Positions 8,242 through 16,944 are shown, counted from the stretch's first letter. The stretch is 64,000 nucleotides of DNA from Calditrichaceae bacterium (GCA_013360445.1 JABWBP010000002.1:62001-126000), one strand, 5' to 3'. Notes: generated by a model not told the origin, from the sequence alone. Numbers and translations: made by a program.

Positions 8242-9129
8242 ATGTCTTACCATAAATGCGCAATTGATGGTTGCCCGTTCAAGCCGATCTCGTTTACCCA
8301 CTATTGCTGGCAGCATATTCCGGAAAAGAAGAATTATTTGAAAAAACTCCGCGCCAATATCGAAAGTTCGGTAGCCCCGGTTACCCTTGATAAGGTTGTT
8401 TTCGAAGCGTTCGATCTCTCCGGGCTGGATCTGCGAAGCGCTTCTTTCATGGGGGCGGTATTCATCGATGTGGATTTTACGAATTCCAACCTGACCAACG
8501 CCAACCTGAAGCGCGGTTTTTTCCAGGGCTGCAAATTCCATCACATTAAAATGATTCAGGCGACGTTGAGCGGAACCATTATCGTGGACTCGGATTTCCA
8601 TGACATCGATATGTCCCTGGCGGAAGGTAACCTGCTGAAAATCAAAGATTGTAACTTCGAGAACCTGTATATCAAAGCGGCGGATCTGAAAAATACCTTT
8701 TGGAAGAACGTGGAATTCAAGGCGGTGCAGATTACCGACGGCAATTTCATGATGAGTTATTTCGATACGGTCAGCTTCATCGACAGCAAGCTGGATAACG
8801 CCCTCTGCTCCGGCAGCCAGTTCTACTCCACGGTATTCCAGATGAGCGATCTGATCCAGGCTAACTTCATCGGCTGCATTATCGATGAAGGCGAATTCAA
8901 AACCAGCCATCTGCGCAATTGCCGTTTCGCTACCGCCATTGTTCGCAACGTGATTTTTGAGAATTGCAAGCTCTCCAAACCGGTAATGCGCGAAACCCAG
9001 ATCGTCGGCGGCAAGTTCATCCGCTGCAACATTACCACCCCCATCTTGCAGCGGGCGGTGTTGATCCACAGCAACCTGAACCTGAAAAAATTAGAAAACG
9101 CCAACACCGAAGGATTAGTGGTGATGTAG
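8242..9129 (+). CDS. Pentapeptide-repeat protein with N-terminal zinc-finger-like motif
   Basis: A 295-residue protein. Residues 6-25 carry C-x4-C-x10-C-x2-H (Cys6, Cys11, Cys22, His25), a possible zinc finger. From about residue 45 to 285 the sequence follows the A(D/N)LxX / F-x-x-x-x five-residue periodicity (for example LSGLDLRSASFMGAVFID, then NSNLTNANLKRGFF), predicting a right-handed quadrilateral beta-helix. Many central positions are Phe, Ile or Val instead of Leu, so it is a diverged member. No signal peptide is present. Pentapeptide proteins act as scaffolds or DNA mimics, but nothing here tells which. It has its own promoter, AGAGGA ribosome site and terminator, so it is monocistronic. 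Confidence 0.8.
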   Translation: MSYHKCAIDGCPFKPISFTHYCWQHIPEKKNYLKKLRANIESSVAPVTLDKVVFEAFDLSGLDLRSASFMGAVFIDVDFTNSNLTNANLKRGFFQGCKFHHIKMIQATLSGTIIVDSDFHDIDMSLAEGNLLKIKDCNFENLYIKAADLKNTFWKNVEFKAVQITDGNFMMSYFDTVSFIDSKLDNALCSGSQFYSTVFQMSDLIQANFIGCIIDEGEFKTSHLRNCRFATAIVRNVIFENCKLSKPVMRETQIVGGKFIRCNITTPILQRAVLIHSNLNLKKLENANTEGLVVM

Positions 9130-9183
9130 TACGGTTCTCTGCTTGACAAATTCGCGATTATTTCTTTGCGTAATCTTAGGATG

Positions 9184-9215
9184 AAGCGGGCCTCCCTGGC
9201 GGCCCGCTTTTGTTT
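9184..9215 (+). terminator. Rho-independent terminator of the pentapeptide-repeat gene
   Basis: AAGCGGGCC (9184-9192) pairs perfectly with GGCCCGCTT (9201-9209), followed by TTGTTTT. Confidence 0.85.
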
Positions 9216-9344
9216 TATGGAACATTGTAACTCCCCCGGTTCGAGGGCATCTAAAAGCTGTTCCAAAAGTGTTGCGGAACTATATTTCGGCATTTTTGAG
9301 GCTTGTAAAACGGCCTCTATGCTTAGCCATAAGGAGATAAAGAT

Positions 9345-9752
9345 TTGAAAGAAATCAATCAAAATATCCCCGGGATTCTCGAAAAACACAAGCGAATTGC
9401 GGTGGTGGGGCTTTCCGACAATCCCGCCCGGCCCAGCCACGGGGTAGCCAGGGCAATGCAGATGAGCGGATACCAGGTGATCCCCGTAAACCCAATGGTT
9501 GAGGAAGCGCTGGGGGAAAAGAGCTATGCCAGCCTGTTAGATGTTCCCGGTGAAATTGACCTGGTGGATATTTTCCGCCTCCCGGAGCACGTGGATGAAA
9601 TCGTCGATCAGGCCATCCAAAAAGGCGCCAAAGCGGTGTGGATGCAATTAGGCGTGATTAACAACGCCGCGGCGCAAAAAGCCCTGCAATCCGGCCTGGA
9701 GGTGGTGATGGATCGCTGCTGGAAAATCGAATATTTGAAACATTATGCGTAA
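9345..9752 (+). CDS. CoA-binding domain protein (YccU family)
   Basis: A 135-residue single-domain protein of the YccU/CoA_binding_2 family: IAVVGLSDNPARPSHGVARAM near the N-terminus forms the Rossmann-like CoA pocket, followed by VIPVNP, YASLLDVPGEIDLVDIFR and the closing VVMDRCWKIEY, all typical. Length is normal for the family. Its function is not established; these proteins bind CoA and resemble the CoA-binding domain of succinyl-CoA synthetase. The start is TTG at 9345, chosen because AAGGAG (9331-9336) lies 8 bases upstream and no closer ATG exists. It is followed 34 bases later by the FmdB-type gene, likely in one transcript. Confidence 0.85.
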   Translation: MKEINQNIPGILEKHKRIAVVGLSDNPARPSHGVARAMQMSGYQVIPVNPMVEEALGEKSYASLLDVPGEIDLVDIFRLPEHVDEIVDQAIQKGAKAVWMQLGVINNAAAQKALQSGLEVVMDRCWKIEYLKHYA

Positions 9753-9786
9753 ATATTACCCAAACTAAAGACTCAGGAAGTGGATT

Positions 9787-9999
9787 ATGCCTATTTTCGA
9801 GTATCGGTGCAAAGAGTGCGGTGAGAAATTCGAGACATTGGTTTTTCCGTCTGCCCGGTCGGAGCCGGTGAAGTGTGAAAAATGCGGCAGCGAACAAACC
9901 GAAAAATTGATGTCCGCCTTCGCCTCCGGCGGCCTGAACGCCGGGAGCGGCTATAGCGGCAGCAGCGCGGGAGGGTGCGGCTCCGGCGGCTTTAGCTGA
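9787..9999 (+). CDS. FmdB-family zinc ribbon protein
   Basis: A 70-residue protein starting MPIFEYRCKECG, the hallmark of FmdB/CxxC_CXXC_SSSS regulatory-protein family members. Cys8, Cys11, Cys30 and Cys33 form a four-Cys zinc site. The C-terminal half is a Gly/Ser-rich tail ending in CGSGGFS, also typical. Function is unknown in general despite the 'regulatory protein' name. GGAAG precedes the start. It is co-transcribed with the upstream CoA-binding gene and ended by a strong terminator. Confidence 0.88.
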   Translation: MPIFEYRCKECGEKFETLVFPSARSEPVKCEKCGSEQTEKLMSAFASGGLNAGSGYSGSSAGGCGSGGFS

Positions 10000-10067
10000 G
10001 GGATTTAGTGCGAGCCGGCAGGTTGCCGGTCAAAGGTTGAGGAAAGGAACATATTAATCCCCCAGAG

Positions 10068-10107
10068 AACCGGGGGCGGATGCATCATTCGCCCCCGGTT
10101 TATTTAT
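10068..10107 (+). terminator. Rho-independent terminator
   Basis: AACCGGGGGCG (10068-10078) pairs perfectly with CGCCCCCGGTT (10090-10100), followed by TATTTATT. It closes the CoA-binding/FmdB transcript. Confidence 0.85.
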
Positions 10108-10236
10108 TCTCTCCATATCCCTCTTTTTCGGAAAATCTTCCATTTGTTTCTTCTACCGGAATTTCGTACTTTCCGGCGCTCCTGTTTATGCCCGGGAACC
10201 CGTTCCCGAAACCGTCACCTTAAGATCCGATCTCTT

Positions 10237-10881
10237 ATGAAATCGACGCTCCTGTTCGTTTTGAGTTTGTGGTTGGTTTACAGCGGGTGCAAATCCACTC
10301 CCGAATCGGCTGTTATCGAAGATATTGCTTCTCCGCCGCGGGTAACGGAAGCAGACCAGAAATACGCCGGCGCGTTCTTTGCCCTGGAGGGGGTTTGGGA
10401 AGGCGTGTTCAGCGTGTACGAGGATTCCCTGGGACAGACCGAGGGCATTTCCCAACCCCAAAACCTGATGGAAATCGATCTTGCGGAGCTAAACCTTCGT
10501 CCCCTGCACATGCAGGAAACGCGGCTGGAATATGTTTCCAAAAATCCCTATTTTCAGCAGGTAACCATTCGCGACGTGCATACCGATGAAAACGGCCAGA
10601 AGCGCGAGGTTGTCAGCCGCGGCGCCTATAAGGTACAGGACGGCAAGTTGTGGTACGCGCTCAAAAAAACCGACGAAACGCTGGTTTACCAGGGGAAACG
10701 GGTTCGCAGAAATATCGTTTTCTGGCAGCGGGATTCCCGCGATCCTCTTCAAATCGAGTATTATGCGCAGATGGTCGAAGGAGATTTCTACAAAATCTGG
10801 GGATGGGGATATTACCGCAATGACGATATAAACCTCACCCCCCGGGTTTGGTTCGTGGGAGATTATTATAAAATTCAGTGA
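10237..10881 (+). CDS. CpcT/DUF1001-like putative lipoprotein
   Basis: A 214-residue protein. The ATG at 10237 gives a lipoprotein signal (MKSTLLFVLSLWLVYSGC, lipobox LVYSGC with the acylated Cys at residue 18); upstream in-frame starts would spoil it. The mature part has FFALEGVWEGVFSVYEDSLGQ, MQETRLEYVSKNPYFQQVTI, and a C-terminal IEYYAQMVEGDFYKIWGWGYY segment. It reads as a lipocalin-like beta-barrel fold with Trp-rich strands, so a small periplasmic or outer-membrane ligand-binding lipoprotein is plausible. I do not recognise the family with certainty; the DUF1001-like name is a guess. Confidence 0.55.
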   Translation: MKSTLLFVLSLWLVYSGCKSTPESAVIEDIASPPRVTEADQKYAGAFFALEGVWEGVFSVYEDSLGQTEGISQPQNLMEIDLAELNLRPLHMQETRLEYVSKNPYFQQVTIRDVHTDENGQKREVVSRGAYKVQDGKLWYALKKTDETLVYQGKRVRRNIVFWQRDSRDPLQIEYYAQMVEGDFYKIWGWGYYRNDDINLTPRVWFVGDYYKIQ

Positions 10882-10938
10882 ACCGCGTCCCCGCGCGCTC
10901 CTGCAATTACAGCACCACCAAAGAAGGGAACCCGAAAG

Positions 10939-12246
10939 TTGCCGCCATACGATCTCTTCTCATATGTGAAAGATTCGAATCCCGTTGAACGATCTCCCGA
11001 TGTTCCTGCCCGGCATCATTCTTCCCCCGCGGAAGGCGATTTCCCTGCTCTCCTCCCGGGCGAGCAAATGCCCCCCGCCGCCCGCATCGAGCAGGAACGG
11101 ATCGAGGGCATTGTCTGCCCCAAATATATTGCCGAATTCTGGACCGCCCGGCAGCGCCAGGCCGCTTCGCTGCACGAAATTTCCTACCGCGCCTGCTTCA
11201 AGCCCCAGCTTCCGCGGTTTTTCATCAATTTGTTCACCCGCCCGGGCGATACGGTGTACGATCCCTTCGCCGGGCGGGGCACCACCGCCATCGAGGCGGG
11301 TTTGTCCGGCCGGAGGGTGATCTCCAACGACGTCAATCCCCTCAGCAAAATTCTTACTTTTCCGCGTTTTTTTATCCCGGGCATGAACCGCTTAGCCGGG
11401 AGGCTTTCCGAAATTCCCATTCACAAAACCGCCCGCGCCGGCATCGACCTCTCCATGTTCTACCATCCCGATACCGAAGCGGAGATTGTTTCCCTGCGGG
11501 AATATCTGCGCGCGCGCAAAGAAAGCGGCGAAGAGGATGCCCTCGACGCCTGGATTCGCATGGCGGCCACCAACCGCCTCACCGGACACTCTCCCGGTTT
11601 CTTTTCGGTGTACACCCTTCCCCCCAACCAGGCGGTTTCCGCTGCGCAGCAGCGCAAAATCAACGCGAAGCGGCATCAGGCGCCGGAATACCGGGATACT
11701 CGCAAGCTGATCCTCAAAAAAACCCGCCAGTTACTCTCCAATCTTACCGCGGCGCAAATCGAAGCCCTGAAGCGCGCCGGGGAGAGCGCTCTTTTCCTGA
11801 GCGAAGACGCCCGCCGCACCCCGCAAATTCCCGACGGCGCCGTGCAGATCACCGTTACCTCCCCGCCGTTTCTGAACGTGGTGCAGTACGCCGCGGATAA
11901 CTGGCTGCGCTGCTGGTTCAACGGCATCGACGCGGCTGCGGTGGGGGAGCGCATCACCATGGCCGCGACATTGGAGAGCTGGAGCGCGGTAATGGCGGCG
12001 GTTTTTGCAGAGTTATTCCGGATTACCCGCCCGGGCGGCTGGGTGGCTTTTGAAGTGGGCGAGGTGCGCAATGGCCAAATCCGCTTAGACGAGCACGTGG
12101 TTCCCCTGGGCTTGCAAGCCGGGTTTCGCTGCCGGGGAATTGTGATCAACGAGCAGCAATTCACCAAAACCGCCAACATCTGGGGGGTTCAAAACAATCG
12201 CAAAGGGACCAACAGCAACCGGATTGTGCTGTTCGATAAAGCGTGA
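10939..12246 (+). CDS. Orphan amino-group DNA methyltransferase
   Basis: A 435-residue SAM-dependent DNA methyltransferase (N4-cytosine/N6-adenine class). DPFAGRGTT (residues 108-116) is the SAM-binding motif I, preceded by RPGDTVY; TSPPF (307-311) is the catalytic motif IV in the variant with Phe instead of Tyr/Trp. Motif I comes before motif IV, so the order is alpha- or gamma-like. A helical linker of about 190 residues separates the two and may carry target recognition. No restriction endonuclease gene is adjacent, so it is an orphan or solitary modification enzyme, or could act on RNA. The start is TTG at 10939 behind GAAGGGA; the next ATG would be at codon 44. Confidence 0.75.
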   Translation: MPPYDLFSYVKDSNPVERSPDVPARHHSSPAEGDFPALLPGEQMPPAARIEQERIEGIVCPKYIAEFWTARQRQAASLHEISYRACFKPQLPRFFINLFTRPGDTVYDPFAGRGTTAIEAGLSGRRVISNDVNPLSKILTFPRFFIPGMNRLAGRLSEIPIHKTARAGIDLSMFYHPDTEAEIVSLREYLRARKESGEEDALDAWIRMAATNRLTGHSPGFFSVYTLPPNQAVSAAQQRKINAKRHQAPEYRDTRKLILKKTRQLLSNLTAAQIEALKRAGESALFLSEDARRTPQIPDGAVQITVTSPPFLNVVQYAADNWLRCWFNGIDAAAVGERITMAATLESWSAVMAAVFAELFRITRPGGWVAFEVGEVRNGQIRLDEHVVPLGLQAGFRCRGIVINEQQFTKTANIWGVQNNRKGTNSNRIVLFDKA

Positions 12247-12470
12247 TAACGAAGATAGAGGAATCGACCCTCTTGACGGCAGGGAGATGCGCGAAAACAA
12301 TTTTTTTTGCAAACTGCACTTAGAACCGCAAGTGATTTTCATTATATTCCACTGGTGATCCGTAAACTGAACGTGAGAATACAGGATGGATAATATCTTT
12401 CGAGAGCAAAAAAAGTATTTAGGGAGCCAGAAAAAAATAATGTACCCAACTGAGCGCACAGAGTTATTGA

Positions 12471-12665
12471 AACACATTAGCGTTCAGTGGTACAATAAAA
12501 AGGGCGAAAGCCCTCAACCAGAAACAGTCGGACTTTGCCTACTGGCAGGGCCAACCCTATGAAGTTCGCCTGGCAGCCTTAGAGCAAATTCGACGGGAAT
12601 ACCACCGCTGGAAGTACCATGCTGAACCCGGATTTCAAAGAGTTTATACAATCGTTAAACGCTAA
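12471..12665 (+). pseudogene. Remnant of the small partner of a nucleotidyltransferase gene pair
   Basis: An open frame of 64 codons without any usual start codon, ending at TAA 12663-12665. The translation contains FAYWQGQPYEVRLAALEQI and then FQRVYTIVKR at the very end, the typical shape of the short protein (W/Y-x-x-P-x-ER-x-x-ALE...LQRV) encoded just upstream of Nt-transferase/AbiEii-like genes in many bacteria. The N-terminal KRAKALNQKQSD also fits. The missing start and the truncated partner indicate decay. The 220 bases before it (12247-12470) show no gene or clear signal; a short ATG frame at 12440 runs in another frame. Confidence 0.6.
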
Positions 12666-12708
12666 CCAGGTTCGCTCCTTAAAGACAACCCCTGATGCCC
12701 AAACATAA
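12619..12708 (+). pseudogene. Truncated start of a nucleotidyltransferase-like gene
   Basis: ATG at 12619 opens a 29-codon frame reading MLNPDFKEFIQSLNANQVR and then unrelated sequence. The first 19 residues match the N-terminus of predicted nucleotidyltransferases (MLNxDFxEFxxLLNxxxVRYLVVGGYAV) that follow the small protein encoded at 12471-12665, and the 47-base overlap of the two frames fits the usual close coupling. Everything after the Arg is lost: the break falls exactly where the YLVVGGYAV strand should begin, 31 bases before the start of the next gene. Confidence 0.6.
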
Positions 12709-13825
12709 ACCGGATTACCACAAGGCTTTTTGGAAAAATTTACCCCCGGCGTCGTACGCCATCATCCTGGCGGCGATTTTTTTTACCTTTTCCAGCATCG
12801 GGTTTATAGTGGATATTCTCAACGCCGGCAGGCTTCCCCCCGGCATACTGCTGGGAAACATCCTCTTTGCCGGATTGACTGCCATCGGCTACGTGCATTC
12901 CTTCACCCGGAATCTGAAAATCTTCCCCCTGGTGCTGCTCTTCCAGATCGGCTTTACCATCTTCCTCTCCCAGCCGGATGGAACCATGCCCGCTGAACCA
13001 GCCTTGAAATCCCGCCTGACGCTGGATGGGTTGGGGATTATGTTTTCGATAATTCTCGGCTACGCATTTTTTATCATCTTCATCTCCCGGGAAGGCCGGA
13101 AACAGATCGTTTTGCGAACCGAGATGAACCTGGCGCGGGAGATGCACGAAGTGCTGGCCCCGGCGATTCACTTTCGGGAAGATAAACGCTTCGAAATCTA
13201 TGGCCGCACCCTGCCCGCGGAGGAGGTGGGGGGAGACCTGTTGGACGTTTACCGCGCCGGAAACCTGCTCACCGCCTACATCGCCGACGTCTCCGGCCAC
13301 GGCGTGGCCGCCGGCCTGCTGATGGGGATGTTCAAAAGCGCCATGCACGCCCACCTGCAGCAGAACCTGCCCCTGCCGGAAATCCTCAACCGCGCCAACC
13401 GTTCCCTTTACCGCCTCAAGAAAAAAACCATGTTCCTCACCTGCGCCTGTATTCGCTTTAACGAATCGCAAACCGCGGAATTCGCGCTGGCCGGCCACCT
13501 GCCCATCCTGCATTACCGGGCGGAAAGCGGCTCCCTGGAACGTTTGCGCATTTCCCAGATTCCCCTCTCCGTAAAACCGGATTATGAATTCAGCAGCGGG
13601 GAGGCGGCCTACTCGCCGGGCGACTGGTTCGCGCTGCTCACCGACGGCCTCATCGAAACGGTTGACGCCAAAGACCGCGAATTCGGGCTGGAACGGTTAG
13701 AAAAACTCTTGCTGGAAAGCCGCGCGCTTCCGCCGCCGCAATTATTCGAGACTGCCCTGGCGGAGATCAACCGCCATGGCCCCCAAACCGACGACCAGAC
13801 TTTCCTGGTGATCCGCTGTTTGTAA
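12695..13825 (+). CDS. Membrane-anchored SpoIIE-type (PP2C) Ser/Thr phosphatase
   Basis: A 376-residue protein with four predicted membrane segments (about residues 21-40, 49-66, 76-90 and 112-130), then a SpoIIE/RsbU phosphatase domain. Domain marks: EVGGDLLDVY (metal Asp), IADVSGHGVAAGLLM, LAGHLPILHY, LLTDGLIETVD and TDDQTFLVIR. It should dephosphorylate an anti-sigma-factor antagonist or similar phosphoprotein in response to a membrane or envelope cue. The short linker REMHEVLAPAIHFREDKRFEIYGRTLP is the usual pre-domain helix, slightly degenerate from the AxxIQxxLLP consensus. No anti-sigma genes are adjacent. A second SpoIIE protein lies at 23.7 kb. Confidence 0.85.
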   Translation: MPKHKPDYHKAFWKNLPPASYAIILAAIFFTFSSIGFIVDILNAGRLPPGILLGNILFAGLTAIGYVHSFTRNLKIFPLVLLFQIGFTIFLSQPDGTMPAEPALKSRLTLDGLGIMFSIILGYAFFIIFISREGRKQIVLRTEMNLAREMHEVLAPAIHFREDKRFEIYGRTLPAEEVGGDLLDVYRAGNLLTAYIADVSGHGVAAGLLMGMFKSAMHAHLQQNLPLPEILNRANRSLYRLKKKTMFLTCACIRFNESQTAEFALAGHLPILHYRAESGSLERLRISQIPLSVKPDYEFSSGEAAYSPGDWFALLTDGLIETVDAKDREFGLERLEKLLLESRALPPPQLFETALAEINRHGPQTDDQTFLVIRCL

Positions 13826-13865
13826 TCCCGGCGCGGGGAAGCGCGGTTGGGTGCCTGTCAAATTT

Positions 13866-13921
13866 CATGCTGAAGCATGGCTATCTAAGATTACCAAGCT
13901 TTAGCGTGCAAATTAACATGC
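13866..13921 (+). repeat. CTGAAG-loop palindrome with GGCTATCTA and AAATTAAC tail
   Basis: CATG-CTGAAG-CATG (13866-13879) is followed by GCTATCTA and, further on, GCGTGCAAATTAACATG. The first part recurs at 18920-18941 with a different stem, the second at 3491-3507. The rest of the 13826-13963 gap shows nothing else. Confidence 0.55.
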
Positions 13922-13963
13922 GTCTGGCGCGGTTGAAACCCAATCCTTAACAAAGGAAATCCC

Positions 13964-16183
13964 ATGAAGATAAATCTTCTTGCCGGGGGATTCTTTATCC
14001 TCACCCTTATCCCGGGAGGCATCCACACCATGCATGCGCAACCCAAACCGAAACTCACCCTGGATGATATTTTTGCTTCGGACAAATTCAGGGGAAAAAC
14101 CCTCGATGACGTTCAATGGCAGCCGGACGGCTCCACGTTTACCTTCACCCGCAAAAGCGAAGAAAACGGCGCGGCGGACATATATCGCCATCAGGTGAAA
14201 ACCGGCCGGGAAACCCCGGTGCTCAGGAGCGGAGAATTGCAATACCAGGGCGCACCGGTAGAAATCAGCGACTACCAGGCCACCGGGATGCAAAATTTTT
14301 TACTGCTTACCGGGGAGAAGAAAAAAATCTGGCGGCGCTCCTTTACCGCCCCGCGGTATTTGTATGACATGAAAACGAAGCAGATCATCGCCCTGGCGAA
14401 AAACGACCCGGGGCTGCAAAACGCGGCGCTTTCGCCGGACGGTCAGTGGGTAGCCTACGCGAAGAACAACAACCTCTTCGTGGCGGAGGTGGAGAGCGGG
14501 GAATCGCGCCAGCTGACCTTCGACGGTTCCGGGGACATCCTCAATGGGGTGTTCGACTGGGTGTATGAAGAAGAATTTGGCCGCGCCGACGCCTACCGCT
14601 GGTCCCCCGACGGGCAGAAAATCGCCTTCTGGCGCACCGACCAGGCGCGAGTGAAAACCTTCTACCTGTTAGATGAGCTGTCCCAATACAGCCAGCCCAT
14701 CCCCCTGAAATACCCCAAGGTGGGAGAGCAGAACGCGGTCATAAAAATAGGGGTGGTGGACATCGACGCCGGCAAAACCGCGTGGATGGATATTGGAGAA
14801 AACGAGGACATTTACATTCCCCGCATCGATTGGACCAACTCTTCCCGCACCCTGGCGATCCAGCGCCTGAATCGCAAGCAGAATCAGTTAGAATTGCTCC
14901 TCGCCGACGCGGATTCCGGCCACAGCCGGGCCATCCTCACCGACAGCGACCCGGCCTGGGTGAGCGTGGGCAACGATTTTATCTTCCTGAAGCAGAGCGA
15001 GCGCTTTGTCTGGACATCGGAAAAGAGCGGCTATCGCCACCTCTATCTTTCCGATTACCGCGGGCGCGAAATCGCCCAATTGACCCGGGGCGACTGGGAA
15101 GTAAGCTCCGTGATCGGCGTGGACGAGCAGGGCGGGTGGGTGTATTTTTACGGTCGAAAAGAATCTCCCATCGAGCAGCATATTTACCGGGTAACCCTGG
15201 CGGGTCAGAACTTGCAGCGCATTTCCCCCGCTCCCCTCACCTGGCACCGCGCGGAATTTTCCCCGGATTTCCGCCATTACCTCGCTTTTTCTTCCGACGC
15301 CCGCACCCCGACCGAAATCAGCTTGCGCAACAGCGACGGCAGCCCGGTGCGCATGGTGGAGGAGAATCATATCCCGGCGTTGGCGGAGTATGGCATGGTG
15401 TATCCCGAATTTCTGACGGTGACGACCTCCGACGGAGTGGAACTCAACGCCTGGATGATGAAACCGGCGGATTTCGACCCCGCCAGGAAATACCCGGTGA
15501 TCGTGTACGGCTACGGCGGTCCCGGCTCCCAGACCGTTACCAACCAGTGGGGGGGCGGGGAAGCCTTCCGCAACTTGCAGCGCAGCCTCTGGCACCAGTA
15601 TATGACCAAGAAAGGCTACATCGTCTTCTCCCTGGATAACCGCGGCGCCGGGGGGCGGGGCAAGGCGTTCAAGAACTTAGCCTACGGGGATATTTCCAAA
15701 TGGGCGGTGCAGGACCAGATCGAAGGGGCGAAATATCTGGCCGGTTTGCCCTACGTGGACGCCTCGCGGATCGGCTTTTGGGGCTGGAGCGGGGGCGGGT
15801 ATCTCGCCTGCCTGATGCTCACCCGCGGGGCGGAGTACTTCGCCGCCGGGGTTGCGGTCGCTTCGGTAACGGATTTTCGCAACTACGACACCATCTGGAC
15901 CGAGCGCTACATGGGCTTGCTGAGCGATAACCGCGAAGGTTACGAGGCCGCGGACGTGCTCAACTACGCCGGTTTGCTGAAAGGCAAATTACTGCTCGTT
16001 CACGGCGACGGGGACGACAACGTGCATCCGCAGAATACCATGCAGTTCGCGGAGGCGTTGATCGCCCAAAATAAGCAATTTGATTTGATGCTCTACCCCA
16101 ACCGCAACCACGGGATCAGCGGGGGGAACGCCTCGCGGCATCTCTACACGCTGATGGCAAGGTATTTTGAGGAGAATTTGTAG
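13964..16183 (+). CDS. Secreted S9B dipeptidyl-peptidase IV-like peptidase
   Basis: A 739-residue protein with a signal peptide (residues 1-26). The N-terminal beta-propeller is of DPP-IV type (YDMKTKQIIALA, SPDGQWVAYAKNNNLFV, GVFDWVYEEEFGRADAYRWSPDG, which carries the double-Glu EE motif that anchors substrate N-termini in DPP-IV). The C-terminal alpha/beta hydrolase has the triad Ser609 (GWSGGG), Asp684 (HGDGDDNVH) and His716 (NRNHGI). It removes dipeptides, usually Xaa-Pro, from peptides in the periplasm. Length matches bacterial DPP-IV. AAAGGA lies 6 bases before the ATG. With the subtilases of this contig it fits extracellular protein digestion. Confidence 0.92.
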   Translation: MKINLLAGGFFILTLIPGGIHTMHAQPKPKLTLDDIFASDKFRGKTLDDVQWQPDGSTFTFTRKSEENGAADIYRHQVKTGRETPVLRSGELQYQGAPVEISDYQATGMQNFLLLTGEKKKIWRRSFTAPRYLYDMKTKQIIALAKNDPGLQNAALSPDGQWVAYAKNNNLFVAEVESGESRQLTFDGSGDILNGVFDWVYEEEFGRADAYRWSPDGQKIAFWRTDQARVKTFYLLDELSQYSQPIPLKYPKVGEQNAVIKIGVVDIDAGKTAWMDIGENEDIYIPRIDWTNSSRTLAIQRLNRKQNQLELLLADADSGHSRAILTDSDPAWVSVGNDFIFLKQSERFVWTSEKSGYRHLYLSDYRGREIAQLTRGDWEVSSVIGVDEQGGWVYFYGRKESPIEQHIYRVTLAGQNLQRISPAPLTWHRAEFSPDFRHYLAFSSDARTPTEISLRNSDGSPVRMVEENHIPALAEYGMVYPEFLTVTTSDGVELNAWMMKPADFDPARKYPVIVYGYGGPGSQTVTNQWGGGEAFRNLQRSLWHQYMTKKGYIVFSLDNRGAGGRGKAFKNLAYGDISKWAVQDQIEGAKYLAGLPYVDASRIGFWGWSGGGYLACLMLTRGAEYFAAGVAVASVTDFRNYDTIWTERYMGLLSDNREGYEAADVLNYAGLLKGKLLLVHGDGDDNVHPQNTMQFAEALIAQNKQFDLMLYPNRNHGISGGNASRHLYTLMARYFEENL

Positions 16184-16260
16184 CAGCAGACAATTTTTAA
16201 TTTTGGTTTCGGAATGCTTTTGTGTAAGTTTAAAGAAAAATCAATACAGGAGAAACCCCC

Positions 16261-16944
16261 ATGAATCGAGCCAAACTCCGCCAACAGTTGATCCACCACG
16301 AAGGTTTACGGCTGAAACCCTACCGTGATTCCCGGGGGATTTTGACCATCGGGGTGGGGCACAACATGGAAGCGTACCCGGTGGAGAAAATTTTGAATCG
16401 CACCGTCGGGCCGCAGGGAATTACTGAAGCGGAGGCCATGAAAATCCTGGATTTCGATATTGACCGGGTGATCCGCGACGTGGAAAACAACATTTTCGCC
16501 TATAAACGTGAATCCGAGCCTCGCCAGCACGTGTTGTTGGACATGGCCTTCAATTTGGGGATCAACGGGCTGCTCCGGTTTCAATATATGTTAGCGGCGC
16601 TGGAGCGGCGGGATTATAAACGCGCCGCGGATGAGATGATCAATTCCACCTGGGCCGGCCAGGTAAAAGGAAGGGCGATCCGCCTGGCCAATATGATGCG
16701 CAATAACACTTCCTTCGAGAACAGCAGCGATAAGGTGTACAGCGGGGGAGCGGCCGCGCCCCCAACCGGCGGGTATGCCGATCGCGGGCAGGCGGGCGGT
16801 TCCGGCGGGTATGCCGATCGCGGGCAACCCGGCGGTTCCGGCGGAAGCGGGGGCGGCTACCCCGATCGCGGCCAATCCGGCGGCTCCGGCGGCGGAAGGG
16901 GGGGCAGCGGCGGTTCCGGCGACGATTCTACCGGGAGACCATAG
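16261..16944 (+). CDS. GH24 (T4-type) lysozyme with Gly/Ser-rich repeat tail
   Basis: A 227-residue protein. Residues 1-155 are a phage-type lysozyme: HHEGLRLKPYRDSRGILT holds Glu14-x8-Asp23-x5-Thr29, the catalytic signature, followed by IGVGHN and the helical DMAFNLGINGLLRF block. The last 65 residues are low complexity, with three copies of GGY(A/P)DRGQ separated by GGSGG. No signal peptide is present and no holin, spanin or phage genes surround it, so it looks like a domesticated endolysin or an enzyme exported by another route. AGGAG lies 8 bases before ATG. The tail overlaps in another frame with an open reading frame leading into the next gene, which is not used. Confidence 0.85.
   Translation: MNRAKLRQQLIHHEGLRLKPYRDSRGILTIGVGHNMEAYPVEKILNRTVGPQGITEAEAMKILDFDIDRVIRDVENNIFAYKRESEPRQHVLLDMAFNLGINGLLRFQYMLAALERRDYKRAADEMINSTWAGQVKGRAIRLANMMRNNTSFENSSDKVYSGGAAAPPTGGYADRGQAGGSGGYADRGQPGGSGGSGGGYPDRGQSGGSGGGRGGSGGSGDDSTGRP

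Noticed and set aside
8101-9069. 322-codon minus-strand open frame
   Set aside because: It is antisense to the pentapeptide-repeat gene; the periodic repeats keep the opposite frame open. The plus-strand protein has promoter, ribosome site and clear family pattern.
12440-12559. Short ATG frame MYPTERTELLKH... before the decayed module
   Set aside because: Runs out of frame into the nucleotidyltransferase partner remnant and has no ribosome site or recognisable relatives.
16261-16944. Prophage remnant around the lysozyme gene
   Set aside because: Neighbours are a DPP-IV-like peptidase and a T9SS subtilase; no integrase, capsid, tail or att-like repeats are present.
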